Part shown: piece after piece, positions 10,871-21,432 of the stretch
How the letters are laid out: each line of letters begins with the position of its first letter
How positions within the stretch are numbered: position 1 is the stretch's first letter
NCBI GenBank assembly: GCA_977006965.1
Contig: OZ345362.1
Location: 62,001-126,000 of the forward strand
Direction of reading: 5' to 3'
Length of the DNA: 64,000 nt
Origin: Phymatolithon calcareum
Lineage: Eukaryota; Rhodophyta; Florideophyceae; Hapalidiales
Notes under the pieces: generated by a model
Told to the model about the DNA's origin: nothing
Databases searched by the model: none
Seen by the model: the letters and a program-made list of their open reading frames with translations, nothing else
Position numbers and translations under genes: made by a program

Positions 10871-11425
10871 TGCTGAAAAATGTGAGCATTCACTACCATA
10901 TAGAAAATAGTGAACATTTGTAGTCCACCAAAGTATTGTGAACATTCACACCAGTACTGAAAAGTGTGAACATTTACAGTCCAAAAACGTACTTTGAACG
11001 TTCACTCTCGTACTGAAAAATGTGAAGATTCACAGTCCAAAAAAGTACTTCGAACACTCACACCCATACTGAAAATGTGAACATTCACAGTCCAACAAGG
11101 TATATTGAACATTCACACCCGTACTGCAAAGTGTGAGCATTGAAAACCCAACAAGATATTTTGAATATCCACACCAGTACTTTTTTTTTTGAATTTTGAA
11201 TTTATTAAACGTCCTCAGAAACACTCATAAGACTGTAAGGGAGATGCGTTTCAGATGCTACTACCTTGGTAGCTCCGTTGCTATCGTCGTAGCCCTAGCT
11301 GCAAAAACCGTCCTCCAGAGAAGGTGGAGGGAAAAGCTTGTCCTGTTCGTAGGAATCTCAGCGTCGCCGTTCTATTTAGCTTCCACACCAGTACTGAAAA
11401 ATATGAATATTCACAATGCGATCGT
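10870..11425 (+). repeat. Array of spaced TGTGAACATTCACA palindromes (A)
   Basis: About eleven copies of a 14 bp near-palindrome, consensus TGTGAACATTCACA, recur every 27-31 bases from about 10880 to 11170, alternating two spacer types (near GTACTGAAAA and near GTCCAACAAAGTAT). The array is interrupted at 11181-11382 by a LINE fragment and resumes with one more copy (TATGAATATTCACA) at about 11402. Confidence 0.85.
11181..11382 (-). mobile_element. 5'-truncated LINE insertion with 12 bp TSD
   Basis: Read on the minus strand this is a ~200 bp 3' end: it carries the conserved block near CTAGGGCTACGAC, then GTCTTATGAGTGTTTCTGAG, an AATAAA signal and a poly(A) tail (the T run at 11181-11190). 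The same 3' end occurs at 35070 and 39636. CCACACCAGTAC is present on both sides, at 11169-11180 and 11383-11394, a 12 bp target-site duplication. Removing the insert restores the palindrome array, so the insertion is younger than the array. Confidence 0.85.
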
Positions 11426-12769
11426 ACTGGTATTTGATGTGGTAGTTGTGCTGGCGCGGGCAGCACCATATGAGCAGTGAAGTGTAAAGCTGAGATGAGG
11501 CAGGCTAAGCGGAGTGAGATTCGGGCAGATAAGAGTGGAAGGGGGTATGACGGATATGAGTGACATTTGCCCACCCATGGTCCATCCAAGAGTTTATCAG
11601 TACTTCCAATGTCAGAATAAACTATCATCAACAAATTATTGTTCATATAGAAATCCTTCCACTTCAAGGACATCGTATGCAATACGACGGAATTGATCAC
11701 AAGAAATGTCGACGCTGAAACTGACGTAAGGAAAATAACTCTGGCAATAGCGAGAGATGAGTGGAAACTTCGTCTACCGGCACTATCGCTTGGCGGTGAA
11801 GGCAGACGCCCTCTCCATCCAATGCGGATCGAACTCCCATCCTTCCTCCGTCTCCGGCTCCTGTGCACCCACTGGCTATTCTATCGCTTCCCATACCCCC
11901 GTCAAGAGATCAGCAGATCGCGCACTCAATCAGGCGCTATGCGAGATGTCTATTCTCATGTCTAAAAACACCTGCTAAGAGCAAGAAGTAATCCAGGAGA
12001 CCTGCCCCAAGAACACGAAGTGGAAATTGTAGGCAACTCTATTTAGCGCTATGATAGGCCTCTCAAAAGCAAAACAGACAACGAGAGATTGTAGGAAACT
12101 CACATCGATCCATCCTTCCTACACCTTTTGCAGTCAGATCCAATTAGCTCAAATATTCCTGCAGATGCAGTATGTATCTATTGTACATCAAGTAGAATAT
12201 ATAAATATCCACCTCGATGAACACCCTTTGCCAGTGCAACAATGCCGCAGTCCTTACAGAGGTACGGCAAGCTTCTCCAATCTACGTACCTCAAACCTGC
12301 CATTGCAGTCCTCTAGAACAATTTCTTGTCGGCTCTCCATTGAAGAGATGTACGGTGCCTGACATTTCTCCTCGCATGTGCATATTGGCTTTCTTTCGCG
12401 AGCCAACTTTAAGATAACGCGCCAACTATGTATTCCGCTCATGTTTAATTCACTTCTTCCTCGTCACAAGATCTTCTGGAGTGCGATGAATTGGAGATTT
12501 TCCGTGGGCACAAGTTGAATCGTAAACGATTAGGCGTCATCCTTTGGAGAATACTTACCTCCTCGCGGTAGTTTCCTGTAGCTCTGTCCTTAGATGGTTT
12601 TATGACATATAAGACATTTAATTCATACATTTTCCTATTCCCCTAATGGGGCCAGAAATTTTATGTTTCTATTTTAGGAGCGCTCAACGTCGGCGCACGC
12701 CAACACCAGAGCAGCTTCACATTGCGCTGCAACCCTTCCGGTGTAGACTACAACGTATTGCCTCCATCG
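11426..12769. other. Intergenic, no supported gene
   Basis: Several overlapping frames below 110 codons on both strands, none with a motif or a paralogue in the window. I see nothing I can name in this stretch. Confidence 0.4.
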
Positions 12770-12985
12770 TCACGCCATCTTCTCCTCTTTCATCTCGATT
12801 TCTAGCATCATTAATGTGACCATCGCTTGATGCACTTCCTCTTCTGCTCTGTCATCCATCGGTGATTGCGTTAGGTTGCGTTGAAGGGTTTCCAGCAACA
12901 TAGTCCCGAGTTCACTGTCGTTGTTGATATACGCCGAGGGGTTTCGCGGGGGGTGAAACGACCGAGAATCCTCATGACTGCACAA
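12770..12985 (-). CDS. Small hypothetical ORF, helical C-terminus
   Basis: A 71-codon frame whose second half (SELGTMLLETLQRNLTQSP... then EEEVHQAMVTLMMLEIEMKEE) has the charge pattern of an amphipathic helix or coiled coil. It may be the 3' end of a larger decayed gene; no start context or homologue is visible. Low confidence. Confidence 0.2.
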   Translation of the reverse strand: MCSHEDSRSFHPPRNPSAYINNDSELGTMLLETLQRNLTQSPMDDRAEEEVHQAMVTLMMLEIEMKEEKMA

Positions 12986-13149
12986 AGTCTGTGTTTCTCG
13001 ACTTTATTTGGATTACAGGGCTTTGATTTTTGTTCATATCCACAGCGATTTTTTGTTTTTGCTTACTCGAAACGACAACATACCAATGCATGCATTCTTA
13101 ATTTCTAGCTCGCCCCAGCTAATGGACGAACGTTATCACGAACTATGCA

Positions 13150-13490
13150 CGAAATTTGTCACGAGAACCGCAAATATTCATAGTGGCACAATGCGTTGAC
13201 AAAGAAATGTGCACTTGGTTCCTGCCCTGCCACAACATACAACCGTGAGGCAAAAGAGTCAGCGTATGACATAGTCATCGGTTGCTGGAAATGAAAACAT
13301 GCCATGCGGAAGCACCAGATTCAGGAATTATCTTGCGATGAAAAGCAAAATTCTTTCTCCAGAAGTGCGACGCCTGCTGCAAATGTCAACGCCTTTGCGT
13401 CCATGCATAGTTCGTCAATTACGATTGCCAACGATGAAAACACAAAGGCCGCGTTGCCAACAAAGAAAAACTGGAAATATCTTCGTGTAC
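13150..13490 (+). repeat. Solitary ~390 bp repeat unit
   Basis: One copy of the unit of the 0.7-7 kb arrays: ATTCATAGTGGCACAATGCG, the GCCACAACATA block, CAGCGTATGACAT, GGAAATGAAAAC and CAATTACGATTGCCAACGA appear in the expected order. It abuts the inverted gene unit at 13500-14690 exactly as the right-array units abut 4700-5450. Confidence 0.8.
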
Positions 13491-13499
13491 TTCCAATCA

Positions 13500-14690
13500 A
13501 ACTAGAGGACGGCGCTCATGATGGAAAGACGGTGGGTGGTTCATTGTACATTTCCCAATACATGGAGGAATCCCGCAAATTCATCCAATACTGCCCAACC
13601 AGGACCATAGATTCATCCGCATCGTAAAGAAGTATCCCGAAGCCCGAGACTGACCGGCCCACGGAATATACACCTGCCGTAACTATCAAATGATGAACTA
13701 ATTTCCGATTGTCGAAACCACAGCGAACATTAGTCTTAAGTTCCACCGCAATTTGATGCCAATGAGATGAACTTCAAAAAATCCGAGCACAAGAGTCAGC
13801 AGATTTCAATTTCATGGCTTGCTCGAAATCAAACATACCAGTATATGGACCCAGGCTCAGCAATATCCTGAGTGAAATGGCACAAGTGACGCTTTCGGGA
13901 CACGCCGATGCTCTTCTCCGTATGAAGCGCTTAGTATCGGCTTGTCAATATACATGAAGCCGCTTTTGATAGCCACACACTTTCGGCGCTTGCTCACACG
14001 TTGAAAAATGGTAGTGGTCCTCGCGTTTGAACGCCATGTTCAACCAGAGCTGAGATGAACAGCGAACGGAAGAAACTTAAACTGCCACAAACGATGTTAC
14101 CACGAACCACAACTCTGCGGTGAGGAATGAAGTTCCGTATGCCGAAACCATCAATTCGAAATGCAGCAATACTCCAGCTCAAGCTTATGGCAGTCGATAA
14201 AATAAAAGGGTGGAGAGGACGGGCTGCAGCCGCGCGTTTTGTAGCTCTGCGAACGCGGTGGATAGCATGTGGATAAGCGCTGCTGCTATTCAATGATTGA
14301 TTTTTCGGCCGCCATAAACAAAACGGCTGGAGAGGTTGCGAAAGTAGTTCAGACGCCATTTCTACGAACCACAGCTTTGCCGTGTGGAGGAGATCTTCGA
14401 GTATTGAGGCCACAGATCCGAACCAATCCTCCAGCTCCAGATGATGGCCGTCGATGCAAGTACCAGGGTGAAGAGGACGGGTTGGAGCCGCGCACTCTGC
14501 GGCTGTTTGGACGTTCGAGCAATCGGAAATCGACGGACAGTGAAGCGGATATAGAAAACGTGGGATTTAAAATCATGACGATATAACTTCTCTCGAGCGG
14601 GCTTACGTTATCAAACGCAGTCGGCAGGGTGTGGAGAAGCGCTGTCGCGACCGAGTGTTTGATTTGTTCGGCCGTCATGAACGGCGATTG
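13500..14690 (-). pseudogene. Decayed unit, inverted copy of 4700-5450
   Basis: Minus-strand frames at 14678-14349 (109 codons), 14413-13994 (139 codons) and 13746-13516 (76 codons) correspond to the unit at 4700-5450. Internally, 14680-14350 and 14400-14000 also resemble each other (both contain an ATTGCTGC/TCCAGCTC-type block followed by CCGCAGAG or similar near a CGAACCACA), so the unit may itself be an internal duplication. The 76-codon frame VSGFGILLYDADESMVLVG looks the most protein-like. No family recognised. Confidence 0.5.
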
Positions 14691-14804
14691 CGAAAGTAGA
14701 TCAGATGTGAGACGTGATCGTTTATGTGCAATGTGACGAACTAGTTACTCGATCAATCCAGAAAACAGCCAGAATGAATGGTGTTATCATACCGATCTGG
14801 AATT

Positions 14805-15445
14805 CATATTTTGAATATTCAAGGCCTGATTCATTCATTCATATTGCGTATTCCCCTTGCGGGACTAGCAACACTTTAAGGGCCTGAGTTTCTTCCATTC
14901 TAATCTATTTGCTGCGAGTTTGACTGCTGCTTGCACGTCGAGGTCGGGGACGTCGCCAAATATTGAATCTGGGGTTGGTCGGACTCTGTGAAGTAGCCCT
15001 TAACGAACCAAGCGACTTTCGTCCACTCTAAGGATGTGTCCGAGCAAACTCAATCGTATGTCTCTGGAGCAAAATACGACATCGATAGTGGGGTCCTTCA
15101 AGGCCTGAATGCATACTGTGAACATTCAAAGCATCCGGAATGCATATTGTGAAAATTTACAGCCGGAATGCATTCTGTGAACATTCACAGACCGCGTGAG
15201 AATTGTGAACATGCACAGCCGGAATAAATACTGAGAGGCGTCACAGCCGTGGCGAAAAAATGTGAACAATTACAGCCTTGCGCGATTATATGAACATTCA
15301 CGTTCGCGATGAGGAATTAGCATTCACTGTCCCACCGGATATTTCTAAGATAAGCAGCCGTAGCGAATACATGACCAGTCATGGTCCTTCTTGACTCTTT
15401 GAACATTCACATCTGCGCTGAAAATCTGATCATTCAAAGCCCCTT
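14805..15445 (+). repeat. Array of spaced TGTGAACATTCACA palindromes (B)
   Basis: A second array, unit about 28-40 bases, typical unit near GAATGCATACTGTGAACATTC then ACAGCCG. Copies are seen at about 14811, 15115, 15147, 15175, 15205, 15265, 15290, 15400 and 15427. It shares the palindromic core with array A but has different spacers. A LINE remnant splits it at 14831-15096. Confidence 0.8.
14831..15096 (-). mobile_element. LINE 3' remnant with 12 bp TSD
   Basis: On the minus strand the frame reads LSLLGHILRVDESRLVR near 15060-15010, the conserved motif at the C-terminus of many non-LTR RT proteins, and ends in a (GAAT)n-type tail at 14831-14850. TTCAAGGCCTGA occurs at both borders (14818-14829 and 15097-15108), a 12 bp target-site duplication. 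This tail differs from the poly(A) and (TTC)n tails of other LINEs here, so it is a different family. Confidence 0.8.
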
Positions 15446-15504
15446 GGATGTTGTCAACAGCTACATATATTCAGAATTGCACGGACATATTCAGTTTCGG
15501 AATG

Positions 15505-16100
15505 CGAAAAGAAAGAGGCGACTGTACGCTTCTGCAAATCAGCAGGTTGAAGACGAATGTGAAATCAGGGCCTGTTTGTCGTTAGAGGCCTATCGCCATT
15601 TGATAGAGTTCGATGTCTTTGGCAAGACAGTCTCCTATATATGAACCCAGATTGGCTTTTTCAGCGCTATCTATAGGCGACAAACGGTGGCCATCAGCAA
15701 TGCGCACGAAGGGAATGGAATGAGGTCTTATCAATTAGACACCTTATGCTTGTGCATCTTTAGACACGGACAGGTCAAAGAGGTTCAGATCGTATTTCTG
15801 AGGGCTGCAGCGCGGTAGATGCTCTTGCATGAGTAGGGATAAGAGACTCTTCGTCTCAGACTTGACGTGTTTTTTTAAACTACCGTATACTTTTGGTGAT
15901 ATTACCATCAGGAAGTGATGGAATTAGCTCGTTGGGTTGGTGACAGATTATAATGGCAAGAGCGATTACCACAGAGTGCAATGTTCAATGCCTTGAAAGT
16001 TGAAGAAACCGTAAAACAACAAAAGTAGAACTTACAATTGTGAAATATTTTTGAACCGATTCTGGCAAAAGGCGGCGGCTTTTCTGAAGCTTTTTTTGAA
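15505..16100 (+). repeat. Direct repeat, copy 2 (other copy 8575-9180)
   Basis: Same ordered blocks as 8575-9180, starting AAAGAGGCGACTGTACGC. It begins at the end of palindrome array B. The reading near 15940 (TDYNG) matches the peptide of copy 1. Confidence 0.75.
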
Positions 16101-16830
16101 GGGTGCTTCCGAGGACCCTCACTTCAGGCCCAGAAAAGCAGCTTACAGAACTTTCGCTGTGTCGAACCCTCGCGTACGGCCTGTCAGTGCATCCTATTGA
16201 AATTTAATTTAAATTTGAAGGGTCCTATCGGACGCTACTAGGGAATACATACATCTCCATGGCGGCTAGACCTCGGTAAGAGTGCTCGAGTGTACGGGCA
16301 TCTTATTACCAGTTGCGTCTACCAGGACTGTTTGCACTGCGCCAGCATTCAGCCATCCATAGTAGTAGCAACCCCTATCCCGGCAATGCCGTCGAACACG
16401 ATTCTAGCTACCACATAATTCCTCAGCGACCCAGCTCTTTAATGCTGCACTTGCGCCACTGAAGCCCTCTGGCTGCTGAGCTATATGTATAGTCTTCGCG
16501 ATATAATATGAATTCACTCCTGGAATATCCTCGATATCTGGATTTCTGACTCCCCGACCGAAGCCATCCAGTTATCGAAGTTGACTGCACATTACAATCT
16601 GGTTGAATATTTTGGAATTTTTTCGGGGCGTAAAGCATGAACTCATGCATCATCCCATGCAATGCACAAAGCGCTTTCTGCCATAGTTTTAGACCAATTT
16701 TAGTTCAGTGCAAGTACGCCTGTATATCATACTTGTGCCTCCAGCACGTGCACCTCGGACTCGTGTTAGTTGTTCTCGCGAGACAAAGCTACAGTACATT
16801 AAAATGTATCGCAGACCATTCATAACTTTG
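16101..16830. other. Intergenic, no supported gene
   Basis: Contains only short overlapping frames. No repeat shared with other parts of the window was noticed apart from a small AT-rich near-palindrome around 16200-16220. Confidence 0.4.
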
Positions 16831-16834
16831 CCTC

Positions 16835-17492
16835 ATAAAGCCCGCGACCAAGGAACGTGTAGAAGCAGAGAGAGATATTGTCCACGCGAGAGTGAATGGC
16901 TTCTTATGCGAAGCTGCAAATGAAACAACGGCTAAGAAAAACATCAAGAAGTACCAAAGAAACAAGATACTGGAGGCCACAGAGAATGTGGAAAGTTCGA
17001 AAAAACGGCCAATACCGCACGCGAAAGTGTCGGTACCCCCGGACCTTCTTTTCAAGTCACGAATATATAGAACACTTGCCATCAACTGGTCATTTGGAAT
17101 GTTCCCTCCCATAAGCACCTCCAGACTTCTCGAACTCGCTGGCCAGTTTTTGAAAGGTGCGATCAAAGATGTGATAAACGGCCTCGCAAAGGAAAGACTC
17201 TCCAAAGAGGACAGGGTCTGGACTAAGTGAGCACTCGACGAGCTCGTAACGATGTTTCAGGCTGTGGACAAGTATGGACTGGCCGCAACTTGAAATCAAA
17301 GTGCCCCCTCAAGGCCCCGAAAGAAACCAGAGGCGGGTTTTTGTAGTCCAATAAATCGTGTTACACCAACAAGAAAAAGAAAATCTTCCTTAGACAGAAT
17401 CTAGCGAAAACCCCTTCGTCCTAGGAAAGTTGTCCCAAGCGTCAGTAGATGCGTTGGTAACTTTTAAATAAAAATCTACCTTTCTTCTTCTT
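16835..17492 (+). mobile_element. LINE 3' fragment with conserved FPPxSTS domain
   Basis: The open frame (from at least 16892 to 17229) carries the conserved post-RT domain of this LINE clade: KKNIKKYQRNKILEA, KKRPIP, then RTLAINWSFGMFPPISTS, and past the TGA the continuation ALDELVTMFQ. The best relative is 37366-37785. The 3' UTR with GTTGGTAACTTTTAAATAAA and a TTCTTCTTCTTC tail ends at about 17491. This tail is shared with 37999, 60205 and (inverted) 22420. Function of the domain unknown; it follows the RT thumb, so a nucleic-acid or RNP role is plausible. Confidence 0.75.
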
Positions 17493-17519
17493 CGTTGCCT
17501 CATGAAGTATCAATATTCA

Positions 17520-18160
17520 TTCGGGGGACAAACATCCTGAACGCCAGACATATCTACAGCTCGATGATCCAATCAATGTGGGAATACGCTATCCATCTCA
17601 GAACGTGGATCTCAGAAGTACAAGAAGATATTAAAGAAGAAGAAAGAACTTTCTTCTTCCAAGTTTTCGGTGGTTCGCAAGTGGAAGGATCGAGCGGCTC
17701 CGGCTTCTGTGCAGGATCCAACCGCCAGAATGCAGGACAGAAATATTAGCGTTGAAGATGCTGCTACGAGGAAAGGCAAGGAAGTCGGCTATCTAATCCA
17801 AGCCAAGGGAAGAGCGAAACTTCAAACCACTGCAGTGGGCAATTCGTGATATTGCGACAATGCTGCAACAAAAACAGCTCGCGGCCCCTTCAAAAATATG
17901 CGCGAAGGGAAATCTCCAGACCAACTCCGACGAATACTCTTCGCAAAAGAAGGCTCGAAACAAGAATAAAGAATATAATACGACAAACCGGATGATATCC
18001 GAGCCATCCTCAAGTTTGCCAAGGTGAGACATCGACAGCTGGCCATAAAATACACAAGCGGCATGTTCCCTCAAATGAGCACGACGCAAATATTGAATAC
18101 ATTCGGAGCAGCAGCAGCAGGGCCGCTTGGAGACCATACGCATGAACCTATCAAAGTATG
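17520..18160 (+). mobile_element. LINE fragment: RT thumb plus post-RT domain
   Basis: Frames in three phases read HIYSSMIQSMWEYAIHL (RT thumb), EEERTFFFQVFG, then RLRLLCRIQPPE...ILALKML, and finally VRHRQLAIKYTSGMFPQMST near 18020-18085. The same order occurs in the minus-strand copy at 39845-40590. It is a decayed copy joined directly to the RT fragment that follows. Confidence 0.7.
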
Positions 18161-18164
18161 AACT

Positions 18165-19450
18165 GGACTGCAGATCAATGAGAGAGTCACGGCCATTAGC
18201 CTCAATGACGCTGAATCGAGCCTTCGCCTGAACATGTTTGCCGATGACGTCATATTAATGACAAGAAACGAAAAAGAACTGCAAAAATTGATCCAGGAAT
18301 GCTGCGAATGGGCACGGGTCTATCGATCTGGTCTACCCGCAAGTGCTCCGTCATCCTCCCGGATCGAAGGGCTGGAAAACACATCACACTGGCAGAAGAG
18401 GAAATTGAAATATGACGCTCTGCAGATTATCTCGGGACGACTATTGACGCTAACCGTATTCGCGACGATAAGCTACTGGAGCGATTCAAAAGCGCAGGCA
18501 CCAAGATACGGCTGATGAGCAACTTAGGCATGACAAGAAGAGGATATAGCACAGAAAAGAGGATCAGGCTTTCCAAATCGTTTATCAGGCCAGTATATGA
18601 GTACGCTGCCCATATAACACCCCACACATTGGGTGTATCGAAAGCAGCAGTCAGAATTCCGAAAGACATAGCAACGATACTATTCGGGAAATGGGCAGCG
18701 CGGCACTGGAGAAGACTACTGAAACTGTTCCAAATTGAGCCATGGGAGTTTCGTCAACAGCACCTGCTTCGAAAGCTAAGGAGAAGATTAAGCAAGACTG
18801 TAGAGAAGGACGGAAGCACAGGGGCAGAGCAGCAATGCGACCTCCGAACTAGGCATCAAGGACGAGCCGGTGATGACAATAAACCAGACATAAGTATGAC
18901 GCGCATATAATACCGGACACAAAGAAGAGGTCCGCACTACTTTCCACGTCCACTTTCAGCAATTTCGGTCTTCAAAACGTCCAGACCTGGGGTATTATTG
19001 ACTGGACTGATGAAGACATTGTCTCGGTTGTAGGACAGCAATACTAGGACATAAGGAATCACTATTTTTCTCTCCCTGAGAGACTACAGGAGGGTTACTG
19101 ACCGTGGCACTGGAATAGATCTACATCATTGCGTAACCAAACTTTAAGAAAAGCGCAATATATGGATTCCACCCTGTGTGTTGTGCCGTGATGTTCAACA
19201 AAGCTGGGAGACAAGACAGGAGAAGATGAAATAAGGGAGCGCGATGACCAGCTACTATGAGCGCCCTAAATCATTTCCAAACCGGGGCATCTCTTTGAAG
19301 GACGGCGGATGAAGATTAGGCTTCTTAGAGGAATGGACGTTAAGCTCTCCGAAGACTGCTCTTTGTGCAGCTTTGAGCTGTTGTGACACCAAGTATCGGT
19401 CTTATCTGTTAAAGTCTACTGTAGAAGTCAGGATGTGGAGTTGTTCTAGG
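18165..19450 (+). mobile_element. LINE fragment: RT palm to C-terminus, decayed
   Basis: NMFADDVILMTRNEKELQ at 18231 is the YxDD box and following helix. In shifted frames come ADYLGTTIDANRIRDDKL (about 18425), then KSFIRPVYEYAAHITP near 18570 (thumb) and RLLKLFQIEPWEFRQQHLLRKL near 18715. A block near 19280-19400 (GGACGGCGGATGA... with a Cys-x2-Cys pair) recurs, inverted, at 60900-61010, and may encode a C-terminal zinc knuckle. Several frameshifts. Same clade as the neighbouring fragments. Confidence 0.75.
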
Positions 19451-19561
19451 ACAACTTCTACAACCCGCACAAGTTGAAGGATAAGCGAAAAATGAGTTGA
19501 GGCGTCTGCAGACGTGTCATCTTCTTTTAAATTCAGTCGTATTCTTGTTTACTTCATCGAG

Positions 19562-20760
19562 CTATTGCTCGTATTGATTACCAAATTGCGCTTTAGTCCT
19601 CTTTCTCTTCAAATCCCTCCGGAACATATGTTCCAAGGTGCCATTTTTGATTGCTCTTTGAGTATTCGCAGGTAGGCTGAGGTCTTGTTCGGTTTTCTCG
19701 GGCAAAATACATGCGATAACCTCATTCGTATCATCAGTGACCAGGGTATAGCAGATTACTGAGATTACTGAGAAAAGAAAAAGCACACCGGTGATTGTAA
19801 GTACTGCCACGGCAGTAAAATTCTGCTGCATGATGGACCCAACCACTGCATTTCCAGTAGACGGTGAAATACGATCGCCAGATATAGTTCCAAGCCGACT
19901 AGGATGCTTATTCTGCACAATACCAATGTACAGAACGATTTTTTGAAGCATAGGAAACGGTTCGATGGGACTGCGGCAATCTCCGAGAATAGGGTCGTCC
20001 ACTTGTCTGGCCTTGTTCACTTTGCAACCAAGACCTTCGTAGTGGTTGTAAACGTCAGTGATTGGTTGCTTTTGAATTTATCCAGGAAGTTCCACAACGA
20101 GATTATCTCTCCCCGGAAGAAGCAGCATGAATTCGGTAGTAGAAGAGATGTTCGTATTTCCTTGAATTTTAACGTCAATAGAGTACTCCGTCTTGGTAAT
20201 GGTAGCCCTTAAAGATGTTCCTTGTCCAAAAAAAGGAACCTGGCCGTTTTCTTTGTTGCATGCCTCAAAGACGCCGTTTAGATTCGCCCTTCCAGTATCA
20301 AGCGGAATAGGTTTGCAAGTGTTTTTGGATATTTTAGTAGCTTTGTTCTCATTTGTTTGGTTCAAAGAAATCTTCAAATACTTTTCCGAAATTTCAACGC
20401 GCCTGTTCTGAGTTCCATATAAGAAGGCACATTAAGCCAAAAGAGCCATCAAGGCAATGAAGAGAGCGACTGTTGCTCGCTGCAAAGGGCTTCTTCTTCT
20501 GACTTTTCATTTTCTGTTCCAGTCGGTACATCGAAGTCCGGGGATGCACGAAATCACGAAACGAAATTAAGAGGATTCCAAGCTTGGTCCGCGGCAACAG
20601 AGAGCGCAACCAGACTACTGGAGATACATTCAGACCCAGCGGATATTAGTAAGGCTTTGAGAATATATTCGAATGACTTGAGGGCAATAATGGTCAGCAG
20701 AGCAGTACAGACGGCCTCAGCCGTATCAGTGGGGTACAAAGTTTTGATTTCGAAGCTCAT
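19562..20760 (-). pseudogene. Multi-pass membrane protein pseudogene
   Basis: Starting at an ATG at 20760 the minus strand reads a 68-codon hydrophobic segment (AVCTALLTIIALKSFEYIL...), continues past a TGA with an acidic region (DVPTGTENEKSEEEAL), changes frame into a signal-anchor-like span (TVALFIALMALLA, TAA, CAFLYG), then a luminal-type domain with paired Cys (NTCKPIPLD ... EACNKENG ... near 20330-20260), another in-frame TAA at 20078, and a last membrane span (AVLTITGVLFLFSVISVICY, near 19800-19740) before a short basic tail. So it was probably one gene of about 390 codons with three stops and one frameshift. Family not recognised. The alternative, two short genes, is less likely because the frames are collinear and same-phase. 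Confidence 0.6.
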
Positions 20761-21104
20761 GATGGATAGAAAGTGCGATCACGAGGCGAAGGCTGGTATT
20801 TCTGTATAACATAGCACCATGTCCCACTTTCCGCGCTGCTTTATACCAGTTTTTCGGCAAGTTGACAGCAGCAGAGACGCTGTTGATTGTACTGTACACT
20901 TTTTTTCTTCAAGTGTATTTTTAACAGCCTCACAGTCTGACAAGTAAACGGACAAGGATTACTCAGGCGCCACCTATTGTAGGGTCTGAGGTGCCTATGT
21001 AGGAAAGGAGATGACCAAGTTTGTTTATCGCGCCTCCCTCTCGATTTCGTTTGAACAATTGAATCTGTTTACTTCGTCTTTTCTGCACCGTCGTCCTTCT
21101 TGTG
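20761..21104. other. Intergenic between pseudogene and palindrome
   Basis: Contains one TGTACTGTACAC word near 20892. No gene seen. It could hold the promoter of the minus-strand pseudogene. Confidence 0.4.
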
Positions 21105-21229
21105 GTGAATTGTCGTCCTCATTAGCGGATTCCTAATTGTTGCTCCACCCGGTACTTGGAATGGGACATTCATTCCAAGTAGCGGGCGGAGCAACAATTT
21201 GGAATCCGCCAATGAGGACGACAATTCAC
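21105..21229. mobile_element. Near-perfect foldback palindrome, 59 bp arms
   Basis: The arms 21105-21163 and 21171-21229 are reverse complements with four mismatches in 59 positions, separated by a 7-base loop (GGACATT). Each arm contains GAATTGTCGTCCTCATT and CTTGGAATG. This fits a foldback MITE or the source of a long hairpin RNA. No coding frame crosses it usefully. Confidence 0.85.
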
Positions 21230-21432
21230 AAATTTGTACTCTGCAGATCGATACTACGTGCCATTTGTCTGCGTAGCCTAACTGCGTGACATACTATGGT
21301 CCTCTCGCTGCGCGTGCTACTAGTCGAATCCATCGATTCCTAGAGAGGAGGACTTAATATAGGGTTTTGAATCCACTGTAGAAGAGCAGTGACCACTTTA
21401 CAGCCCGGAGTGATCTCCAACAGAGCCCCGCT

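Noticed and set aside
10870-15445. CRISPR array, because of regularly spaced short palindromic repeats
   Set aside because: Repeats are only about 14 bp and imperfect, spacers are themselves repeated, the host is eukaryotic and no cas genes are present.
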